Origin: Clostridiales bacterium
Lineage (GTDB): Bacteria > Bacillota > Clostridia > Oscillospirales > Oscillospiraceae
Direction: 5' to 3'
Assembly: GCA_004553545.1 (NCBI GenBank)
Contig: SFLD01000028.1
Span: forward strand, 1-23,499
Length of the DNA stretch: 23,499 bases
This document shows, in pieces, positions 1 through 5,951 of this stretch (position 1 is its first letter; each line of letters starts with the position of its first letter). The notes beneath the pieces were generated by a model. The model made no database searches. It was not told the origin of the DNA and worked only from the letters and a program-made list of their open reading frames with translations. A program made the position numbers and the translations under genes.

Positions 1-129
1 AGGGGCTCCGCTTTCTACAATATATGAGTGATTCCCGGTTCCTGCCATGGCCGGAATCCATTGTAACTACTATACTTTTGAAGTTTTGCTCATGGCTGCT
101 GCTCTTAGACAGAAGGAGGTGAGAGGGCA

Positions 130-615
130 ATGGACTTTGAGGATGTCTACCGGCGCTATTTCGGGGATGTCTACCGCTATCTCCTGCGGCTCAGCGGCAG
201 TGAGACCGTGGCGGAGGACGTCACCAGCGAGACCTTCCTCCGGGCCATGCAGGCCCTGCCCCGGTTCCGGGGGGACTGCGACGTCCGGGTCTGGCTCTGC
301 CGCATTGCCCGGAACACCTACTTCAGCATCTGCCGGGACCCGGATAACCAGCCCATGGAGGAGCCGGGGGAGGAGCAGCGGGACTCCGCCCCGTCGCCGG
401 AGGAGGAGACCCTCCGCCGGGAGGAGGGCCAGCGTCTGCGCCGGCTCCTCCACGGTCTGGAGGAGCCCTATCGGGAGGTCTTCCTCTGGCGGCACTACGG
501 GGGCCTGGGCTTCCGGGAGATCGGACAGCTCTTCGGAAAGAGCGAGAACTGGGCCTGCGTCACCTATCACCGGGCCCGGGGAAAACTGCGGAAGGAATGG
601 GAGGCGTCAACATGA
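130..615 (+). CDS. ECF-type RNA polymerase sigma factor
   Basis: A 161-residue sigma-70 family protein of the extracytoplasmic-function class, which directs core RNA polymerase to a small regulon. Region 2 lies at about residues 5-70 (FEDVYRRYFGDVYRYLLRL, then the core-binding stretch VAEDVTSETFLRAM). Region 4 lies at about residues 100-158, with the helix-turn-helix segment GLGFREIGQLFGKSENWA followed by VTYHRARGKLRKE. Length is normal for the class. The start is chosen because AGAAGGAGGTGAG ends a few bases upstream. The stop overlaps the start of the next gene as ATGA, so sigma and anti-sigma are translationally coupled. The inducing signal and regulon cannot be read from the sequence. Family assignment is firm; the physiological role is open. 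Confidence 0.93.
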   Translation: MDFEDVYRRYFGDVYRYLLRLSGSETVAEDVTSETFLRAMQALPRFRGDCDVRVWLCRIARNTYFSICRDPDNQPMEEPGEEQRDSAPSPEEETLRREEGQRLRRLLHGLEEPYREVFLWRHYGGLGFREIGQLFGKSENWACVTYHRARGKLRKEWEAST

Positions 616-1505
616 GAGACTGCGGCATCGCGCGGGATCTGCTGCCCCTCTACCAGGAGGGGATGCTGAGCCCGGACAGCGTGGAGTTCCTGGAGGAGCA
701 TCTGAGGACCTGCCCCGCCTGCCGGGCGGAGCGGGAAAAACTGGCGGCGGGGCCGGTCCCGCCGGAGGAGAAAACGGAGAAGGCGCCGGAGCTGGAGCGC
801 GTCCGGCAGAAGCTCCGCCGCCAGCGGCGGCGGACGGCGATCCTGGCGGTCTGCCTGGCTCTGGCGCTGGCCACAGCCCTGTTTGCCCGCCTGACGGAGC
901 GGCACTACTTCCCGGAGCCCAAGGGCGTCGTCAGCGTGGTCAGTGAGCCGGGGAGCGGGGGAAAGGTCCTGCGCTTTGCCGGCAATGTCACCGGGGCGGA
1001 GGTCTCCTACCAGAAGGCGGAGGGCGGCGGAAGCGCCGTGTTCCTCAGCGTCTGGTGGACGGAGTGGGACCGGCTCTTCGGGAACACCCTTTCGGAAATG
1101 CCCGCTCCGGCGGGGAACGCCGTCTATTTCAGTCCTAATAACGGGACGGATGACATCCTCCTCTGGGGCCGGGACCAGGCGCCGGGAGGCGGCGTCATCA
1201 GCCTGCCCCGGCTGGCCCTGGCCTACTACGCCGCCCTGGCCCTGGCCGCGCTGGCGGTGCTGGGCATCCTGGCCCTGGCCCTGCGGAAGCGGAAATGCGG
1301 CCCCTGGCTGCGGCGGGCAGCCCTGGTCCCGGCGGTGTACCTTCTGGGGGAGCTGCTGGTGCTGGGGGTCAACACCGTCAGCTACAGCCTGGCGCGGGAC
1401 TTCGCCCTGATCCTGGTGACGGCCCTCTTCCTCTATCCGGCTCTGCTGCTGGCCGATGTCATCCGGACGGAGCGGCAGCGCCGGAAGCTGCCGGAAACGC
1501 TCTGA
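612..1505 (+). CDS. Zinc-finger membrane anti-sigma factor
   Basis: A 297-residue partner of the preceding ECF sigma factor. The N-terminus has a zf-HC2-like zinc site, Cys4 ... His30-x3-Cys34-x2-Cys37 (EEHLRTCPAC), which in this family binds sigma and blocks polymerase access. A first membrane helix lies at about residues 74-94 and is followed by roughly 100 residues predicted outside the cell. Three more hydrophobic helices follow at about 201-224, 236-257 and 264-284. Many ECF anti-sigmas have a single helix, so this multi-pass C-terminus is more elaborate than usual and could be the sensor. The ATG at 612 overlaps the sigma stop codon by four bases, so it is preferred over the in-frame ATG at 597. 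Known for the family: release follows proteolysis or a conformational signal. Nothing here identifies the signal. Confidence 0.85.
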   Translation: MRDCGIARDLLPLYQEGMLSPDSVEFLEEHLRTCPACRAEREKLAAGPVPPEEKTEKAPELERVRQKLRRQRRRTAILAVCLALALATALFARLTERHYFPEPKGVVSVVSEPGSGGKVLRFAGNVTGAEVSYQKAEGGGSAVFLSVWWTEWDRLFGNTLSEMPAPAGNAVYFSPNNGTDDILLWGRDQAPGGGVISLPRLALAYYAALALAALAVLGILALALRKRKCGPWLRRAALVPAVYLLGELLVLGVNTVSYSLARDFALILVTALFLYPALLLADVIRTERQRRKLPETL

Positions 1506-1518
1506 GATAAAGCTCCCG

Positions 1519-1551
1519 ACCGCGGGACGCCCACCGGGCGCCCCGCGGTTT
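1519..1551 (+). terminator. Terminator after sigma/anti-sigma pair
   Basis: GC-rich hairpin: ACCGCGGG plus CGCCC pairs with GGGCG plus CCCGCGGT across one A/C mismatch, with a three-base loop. It is followed by TTTCGCTTT. The T tract is short, so termination may be incomplete. It separates the sigma operon from ftsEX. Confidence 0.7.
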
Positions 1552-1651
1552 CGCTTTGGGGATCGGAAGCGGGAACTTTTTGAGGGGATCGGACGTCTTA
1601 GGGAGGGAGAGGGAAGTTTTGGGCGGAAAAGGCTGGAAAACGGAAAGAATC

Positions 1652-1669
1652 TTGTGAACAATTGTGAAC
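1652..1669 (+). repeat. Tandem TTGTGAAC repeat upstream of ftsE promoter
   Basis: Two perfect copies of TTGTGAAC (1652-1659 and 1662-1669) separated by AA, giving a 10-base period, one helical turn. The pair ends five bases before the -35 hexamer of the ftsE promoter, the typical place for a response-regulator site. It resembles but does not match the WalR consensus TGTWAH-N5-TGTWAH: the fourth base is G and the period is 10, not 11. The role as an operator is inference. Confidence 0.5.
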
Positions 1670-1674
1670 TTTTC

Positions 1675-1703
1675 TTGCATTGGGGGGAAAGTCCGTTTAT
1701 AAT
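1675..1703 (+). promoter_or_regulatory. Sigma-A promoter for ftsE-ftsX operon
   Basis: TTGCAT at 1675-1680, a 17-base spacer and a perfect TATAAT at 1698-1703. Transcription would begin near 1710, giving a leader of about 75 bases before ftsE. Confidence 0.85.
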
Positions 1704-1784
1704 GGGACTATCATTTGAATTATGTCGACTCCGCCGTGGGGATGCCCGGGGCGGGGCCGGTTTCTAGAAGGAGCGGAAGGGGAT

Positions 1785-2477
1785 ATGATCCGTCTCAAGG
1801 ACGTGGAAATGGAGTACGAAAACGGCACGGCGGCCATCCGGGGCATCTCGTTGGATATCCAGGATGGGGAGTTCGTGTTTCTGGTGGGGCCTTCCGGCAG
1901 CGGGAAGTCCACCCTCATCAAGCTGCTCACCGGGGAAGTGGTGCCGTCCTCCGGGCGCATCATGGTGAACGGCTTTGCCGTCAGCAGCATCACGCCGCGC
2001 ATTTTGCCTCTCATGCGGCGGACGCTTGGCATCATCTTTCAGGATTTCCGACTGATCCCGAAGAAGACCGTCTACGATAACCTGGACTTCGTGATGCGGG
2101 CGGTGGGCGCGCCGAATAAGGAAATCCGCCAGCGCATCCCCTATGTGCTGGATCTCGTGGGCCTCAAGAAAAAGGCGGACTACTACCCCACGGAGCTCTC
2201 CGGCGGTGAGCAGCAGCGGGTGGCCATCGCCCGGGCGTTGGTGAATAACCCCGACACCATCATCGCGGACGAGCCCACCGGCAACCTGGACCCCGAGCGG
2301 TCGCTGGAGCTGATGGACCTCCTCGTGCGCATCAACGCCCTGGGCACCACTGTGGTGGTGGTGACCCACGAGAAGGAGCTGGTGAACCGCTTCGGCAAGC
2401 GGGTGGTGACCCTGGAGAAGGGCCGCGTCATCCGGGACCAGGTAGGCGGCTATGTGGGAGGGCGCATCCATGAGTAA
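1785..2477 (+). CDS. ftsE: Cell division ATP-binding protein FtsE
   Basis: A 230-residue ABC ATPase. It forms a membrane complex with FtsX and uses ATP hydrolysis to control a peptidoglycan hydrolase outside the cell. Visible motifs are Walker A GPSGSGKST, the ABC signature LSGGEQQRVAIARAL, Walker B TIIADEPTGNLD and the switch histidine in VVTHEKE. The start MIRLKDVEMEYENGT is typical of FtsE; an in-frame ATG at 1722 would add 21 unrelated residues and lacks a ribosome site, whereas AGAAGGAG lies just before 1785. The gene overlaps ftsX by eight bases and is followed by an M23 peptidase gene, the usual ftsEX-hydrolase arrangement. Symbol assignment rests on both sequence and context. Confidence 0.96.
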   Translation: MIRLKDVEMEYENGTAAIRGISLDIQDGEFVFLVGPSGSGKSTLIKLLTGEVVPSSGRIMVNGFAVSSITPRILPLMRRTLGIIFQDFRLIPKKTVYDNLDFVMRAVGAPNKEIRQRIPYVLDLVGLKKKADYYPTELSGGEQQRVAIARALVNNPDTIIADEPTGNLDPERSLELMDLLVRINALGTTVVVVTHEKELVNRFGKRVVTLEKGRVIRDQVGGYVGGRIHE

Positions 2478-3357
2478 TCATCGTTTCGGCTACTTCCTGC
2501 GGGAGGGGCTGCGGAATATGTTCAGCCATGGCTTCATGTCCTTCGCCGCCATCGGCGTGACGGTGGCGTGCCTCGTCATCATGGGGACCTTTACCCTGGT
2601 GGCGGTGAACGCCGACGCCCAGCTGAAGGACCTGGAGAGCGAGAACGAGTTTCTGGCCTTTGTGGACGAGAGCCTCACGAGAAGCGAGGCAGAGGGCCTG
2701 AAGGCCCAGATTGAGGCTGTTCCCAACGTCCGCTCCGTCCGCTTCATCACGAGAGAGGCGGCTACCAGTGCCTTCGCGGACCAGTACCCCGACGAGCAGA
2801 TGTTCCAGGACCTGGACCCGGAGATCTTCCGGGACCGCTACGCCGTCCATGTGGAGGACCTGAGCCAGCTCAATGAGACCGTGGCGGCCGTCAGCGCCAT
2901 CCCCGGCATCGGCGGCTACCGGGCGGACGAGGAGGTGGCCGGGGGGCTTCTCACCGTGCGGAATATCGCGACGGTGGTGTGCCTGACCCTCATCGCCATC
3001 CTCTTTCTGGTGTCCATCTTCATCATCTCCAACACCATCAAGCTCACCACCTTTGACCGGCGGGAGGAGATCGCCATCATGCGGATGGTGGGCGCCACCA
3101 ACGGCTTCATCCGCTGGCCCTTCGTGTATGAGGGCTTCATGATCGGACTTCTGAGCGCGGTCATCGCCTTCGGGCTCCAGTGGCTCCTCTACGCGGCGGT
3201 GGCCAAGGGCGTGGCCAACAGCGACACCCTGAAGCTCATCCACGTGGTGGACTTCACCACCTTCTGGAAGCCGGTGGTGGCGGTCTTCGCCGGGGCGGGT
3301 ATCCTCATCGGCGTGGGAGGCAGCCTCTCCGCCATCCGGAAGTTCCTGCAGGCCTGA
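2470..3357 (+). CDS. ftsX: Cell division permease-like protein FtsX
   Basis: A 295-residue integral membrane partner of FtsE. A short cytoplasmic N-terminus (FGYFLREGLRNMFSHG) leads to a first membrane helix at about residues 20-45. Then comes an extracytoplasmic domain of about 120 residues, which in this family binds and activates the hydrolase. Three C-terminal helices surround the conserved FDRREEIAIMRMVGATNGFIRWPF region. The start at 2470 is chosen because GGGAGG lies seven bases upstream and because it gives the usual N-terminus; the ATG at 2452 would add six residues. The overlap with the end of ftsE suggests coupled translation in fixed ratio. It does not transport a substrate in well-studied relatives. 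Confidence 0.95.
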   Translation: MSNHRFGYFLREGLRNMFSHGFMSFAAIGVTVACLVIMGTFTLVAVNADAQLKDLESENEFLAFVDESLTRSEAEGLKAQIEAVPNVRSVRFITREAATSAFADQYPDEQMFQDLDPEIFRDRYAVHVEDLSQLNETVAAVSAIPGIGGYRADEEVAGGLLTVRNIATVVCLTLIAILFLVSIFIISNTIKLTTFDRREEIAIMRMVGATNGFIRWPFVYEGFMIGLLSAVIAFGLQWLLYAAVAKGVANSDTLKLIHVVDFTTFWKPVVAVFAGAGILIGVGGSLSAIRKFLQA

Positions 3358-3372
3358 GAAAGGGAGGACGGC

Positions 3373-4611
3373 ATGAGAAGAACAAAGACCCGGCGCGCAG
3401 CCGCCCTGCTGGCATTTCTGCTGGCCCTGGCGGTGCTGACGCCGACCCTGACCCTGCCGGTGGAGGCTGTGAAGCAGTCGGACATCGACGCGCTGAAGGA
3501 GGACGCCAATGACCTCGCCTCCCAGCGGAAGAAGCTGCAGGAGCGCATCAACGCCCTGAAAAGCGATAAGAGCAAGGCCATTCAGCAAAAGGAGTTGCTG
3601 GACGAGCAGGTGGACAACACCCAGGCCGAGATCAACAACGTCCAGCGGCAGATCGACACCTATACCGCCCTCATCGCCCAGACCGAGGACGAGCTGGCGG
3701 AGGCGGAGCGGCAGGAGGAGGCCCAGTACGAGCTCTTCTGCGCCCGGGTCCGGGCCATGGAGGAGCGGGGCGACATCAGCTACTGGGCGGTGCTCTTCCG
3801 GGCGGAGAGCTTCACGGACATGCTCTCCCGGCTGGACGCCATCAATGAGCTGATGGACTCCGACCAGGCGGTCATCGACCGGCTGCAGGCCCTGCAGGAG
3901 GAGATCAAGACCAAGCAGGCGGACCTGGAGGAGCAGAAGGCCGGGGTGGAGAGCGCCAAGGCGGAGCTCCTGCAGAAGAAGAGCGAGCTGGAGGACCAGC
4001 GGGCCGAGGCTATCGCCCTGGTGAAGGAGATCGACGACAACCAGGCGGAGTACCAGGCCACGGTGGACCAGATCAAGGCTGACGAGCAGCGCATCGAGCA
4101 GCAGGTCAAGGAGATGCAGAAAAAGCTGGAGGAGGAGATGGCGGCCCAGGGGAAGAACTACAACACCAACCCCGGCGGCTACATCTGGCCGGTGGACAGC
4201 CGGTACATCACCTCCACCGTGGGCGGGCGGACCTCCCCCGGCGGCATCGGCTCCACCAACCACAAGGGCACGGACATCGGCCGGGTGGGCTACACCAGCT
4301 CCGTCTACGCCGCCAAGGCCGGGACGGTGATCATCTCCCAGAAGTCCAGCTCCTACGGAAACTATATCGTCATCTCCCACGGCTCCGGCAACACCACCCT
4401 CTACGCCCACCTCTCCAGCCGGAAGGTCAGCGTGGGGGACGTGGTGCAGCAGGGCCAGGTCATCGGCATCACCGGCTCCACGGGCCACTCCACGGGGCCG
4501 CACCTGCACTTTGAGATCACGGAGAACGGCGTGCGCATCAATCCCCTGAACCACGGGGCGGAGCCCAGGAAGGGCTACCTCACGGGCTATACCCTCTCCG
4601 GCAGCGCCTGA
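3373..4611 (+). CDS. Secreted coiled-coil M23 (LytM) peptidase or EnvC/PcsB-like activator
   Basis: A 412-residue exported protein with a signal peptide (basic start, hydrophobic core LLAFLLALAVL, ending near residue 33). A long coiled coil follows at about residues 35-255, rich in Glu, Gln and Lys. The C-terminal LytM domain spans about 275-400. Zinc-binding residues are intact: His297 and Asp301 in NHKGTDIG, and His379 of the HLH motif in GPHLHFEI, with His346 in TLYAHLSS. It could therefore be an active endopeptidase rather than a degenerate activator such as E. coli EnvC. The coiled coil in this architecture docks on the FtsX outer domain, and the gene follows ftsX by 15 bases, so FtsEX control during septum splitting is the likely role. 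Exact bond specificity is unknown. Confidence 0.92.
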   Translation: MRRTKTRRAAALLAFLLALAVLTPTLTLPVEAVKQSDIDALKEDANDLASQRKKLQERINALKSDKSKAIQQKELLDEQVDNTQAEINNVQRQIDTYTALIAQTEDELAEAERQEEAQYELFCARVRAMEERGDISYWAVLFRAESFTDMLSRLDAINELMDSDQAVIDRLQALQEEIKTKQADLEEQKAGVESAKAELLQKKSELEDQRAEAIALVKEIDDNQAEYQATVDQIKADEQRIEQQVKEMQKKLEEEMAAQGKNYNTNPGGYIWPVDSRYITSTVGGRTSPGGIGSTNHKGTDIGRVGYTSSVYAAKAGTVIISQKSSSYGNYIVISHGSGNTTLYAHLSSRKVSVGDVVQQGQVIGITGSTGHSTGPHLHFEITENGVRINPLNHGAEPRKGYLTGYTLSGSA

Positions 4612-4621
4612 GATATGATTT

Positions 4622-4654
4622 TCCCTCCCGCCCCATAGACTGGGGCGGGAGGGA
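4622..4654 (+). promoter_or_regulatory. Perfect 14-bp hairpin overlapping the next gene's ribosome site
   Basis: TCCCTCCCGCCCCA (4622-4635) pairs perfectly with TGGGGCGGGAGGGA (4641-4654) around the loop TAGAC. No T run follows, so it is a poor intrinsic terminator. The GGGAGGG ribosome site for the gene starting at 4661 lies entirely in the 3' arm. Folding would hide it. It could also act as an RNA-stabilising or processing element at the 3' end of the peptidase message. Confidence 0.65.
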
Positions 4655-4660
4655 TGCTTT

Positions 4661-5356
4661 ATGCTGGGGTGGCTCTGTTGGAGCGAGGGGCAGGAGCGGG
4701 CCGGGCGGGCGGAACTGGCGGGACTGCCGGTCCTCCGGGTCCCGGTCCGCCGAAAGAATGGGACGCCGGAGTGGCTGCTGCGGCGGCGGGTCCGGGCAGC
4801 GGGACGGACGCTGGCCCGGGCGGGCGTCCGGCGGGTGATATTGCCAGAGGGCTTTTCCTATGGGGCGCTTTTGGCGGGGGAGGGGGTCTTCCCGGTGGAG
4901 ACCCTGCCCCTCTGGCGCTCTCTCGCGGCGGAGCTTGCCTGGCGGGCGCTCCGGGAGCGGGGCGCTGGCGGGGAAGGGGCCGCCGTCTGCGCCGACACCC
5001 TCACGGGAGAGGTCCGGCGGACGGTGGAGGCGCTGCTGCGGCGCTGCCGGACGGTTTCCCTGGACGCGCCGGACCCGGAGGGAGCCTACGCCAGGGGCCT
5101 GCGGCGGAGCCTGGGGGCGGCGCTGCGGACCGGGGACGCCGGGGCGGAGGTCCGCCTGCTCTTCGTCCGGCGGGGGCCGGAGCGGGCGGGGGATATCCCA
5201 CTCTATCCCGGGGCGGAGGGCCCGAAGGCGGCCCTCCGGCTGCCGGAAAAATGGGAGGCACGGCTGCCGGAGGGGACCCAACGGGAGCAGATCGCGGCCG
5301 CCCTTCTTGCCGCCGGACGCCTCCGGCGGGAGGAAATTGCCATTGACAGTGCTTGA
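4661..5356 (+). CDS. Uncharacterised 231-residue protein
   Basis: I do not recognise a named family. The 231-residue product has no signal peptide or membrane helix and is rich in Arg, Ala, Leu and Gly. It alternates short hydrophobic strands with Arg-rich helices (for example VRRVILPEGFSYGALLAGEGVFPVETLP cut across residues 55-82), consistent with a soluble alpha/beta protein. The start at 4661 is preferred because GGGAGGG lies about seven bases upstream; that site is inside a strong hairpin. Several other frames are also open here because of the high GC, but this frame has the most protein-like composition and ends just before the greA promoter, whose -35 box overlaps its stop codon. It sits 49 bases after the FtsX-linked peptidase and is probably co-transcribed, which hints at an envelope or division link but does not prove one. 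Confidence 0.7.
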   Translation: MLGWLCWSEGQERAGRAELAGLPVLRVPVRRKNGTPEWLLRRRVRAAGRTLARAGVRRVILPEGFSYGALLAGEGVFPVETLPLWRSLAAELAWRALRERGAGGEGAAVCADTLTGEVRRTVEALLRRCRTVSLDAPDPEGAYARGLRRSLGAALRTGDAGAEVRLLFVRRGPERAGDIPLYPGAEGPKAALRLPEKWEARLPEGTQREQIAAALLAAGRLRREEIAIDSA

Positions 5357-5381
5357 CATTCGGAAAACTTGACTCTATAAT
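5353..5381 (+). promoter_or_regulatory. Consensus sigma-A promoter for greA-lysS
   Basis: TTGACA at 5353-5358, a 17-base spacer and TATAAT at 5376-5381, a perfect match to the housekeeping consensus. A second possible pair, TTGACT at 5369-5374 and TATAAT at 5394-5399 with a 19-base spacer, lies just downstream. The region is sharply AT-rich against its surroundings. Confidence 0.9.
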
Positions 5382-5463
5382 ACAACACTATGATATAATA
5401 TAGAATAGGTATGGGCATCGCCTGACGGGCGAAAATCGACAGGATGAAAGGAACGGAACCGCA

Positions 5464-5940
5464 ATGGCAATGGAAAAAGGATACAAAATGAGTCAGGCTC
5501 GCTTTGACGAGCTGAGCCAGGAGCTGAACTATTTGAAGACCACCCGCTCGGATGAGGTGGCGGAGCAGATCAAGGTAGCCCGCGGTTTCGGCGACCTGTC
5601 CGAAAACAGCGAGTATGACGAGGCCAAGAACGAGCAGGGCAAGCTCTACTCCCGCATCGCGGAGCTGGAGGAGGTCCTGCAGCACGTGGTCATCGTGGAC
5701 GAGAATGACAGCCCCAGCAACGTCATCGCCATCGGCTGCACCGTGACGGTGGAGGATGCCAAGGGCAATGAGATGACCTGCAAGATCGTGGGCTCCCAGG
5801 AGGCCGATCCCATGCACAAGGTCTTCTCCGAGGAGTCTCCCTTCGGCAAGGCCCTCATCGGCGCCCAGGAGGGCGACGAGGTGACGGTGGAGGCCCCCAT
5901 GGGCACCCTCGTCTACCGGGTGAAGAAGATCGAGCGCTAA
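5464..5940 (+). CDS. greA: Transcription elongation factor GreA
   Basis: A 158-residue protein that enters the RNA polymerase secondary channel and stimulates cleavage of backtracked RNA. The N-terminal coiled coil spans about residues 8-80 and has the hallmark GDLSENSEYDEAKNEQG, including the acidic tip residues that position the catalytic metal. The C-terminal FKBP-like domain spans about 85-158 (SPFGKALIGAQEGDEVTVEAP). Length is normal. AAAGGA lies 11 bases before the ATG at 5464; a second ATG at 5470 is also possible. It leads a transcript with lysS, a common pairing in Firmicutes, driven by a consensus promoter, so strong expression is expected. Confidence 0.97.
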   Translation: MAMEKGYKMSQARFDELSQELNYLKTTRSDEVAEQIKVARGFGDLSENSEYDEAKNEQGKLYSRIAELEEVLQHVVIVDENDSPSNVIAIGCTVTVEDAKGNEMTCKIVGSQEADPMHKVFSEESPFGKALIGAQEGDEVTVEAPMGTLVYRVKKIER

Positions 5941-5951
5941 GGAGAAGAGAG

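Noticed and set aside
53..76. Autoregulatory ECF-type promoter ahead of the sigma factor
   Set aside because: GGAATC and TGTAAC are present, and TATACT lies at 71-76, but no matching partner box falls at a proper spacing. Left unassigned.
1652..1669. Exact WalR or PhoP box
   Set aside because: The half-site is TGTGAA, not TGTWAH, and the period is 10 rather than 11. Kept only as an unassigned tandem repeat.
2428..4554. A 708-codon open frame on the minus strand
   Set aside because: It lies antisense to ftsX and the M23 peptidase, whose plus-strand proteins are clearly real. Its composition (Leu/Val/His/Gly/Asp-rich) is what reverse-complemented GC-rich codons give.
4654..5346. Alternative plus-strand frame over the unknown gene
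   Set aside because: Extreme Gly/Ala/Pro composition without protein-like patterning. The frame starting at 4661 has better ribosome spacing and a normal residue mix.
5388..5463. T-box or other riboswitch ahead of greA-lysS
   Set aside because: The leader is only about 75 bases, with one small hairpin and no T-box sequence or terminator/antiterminator pair.
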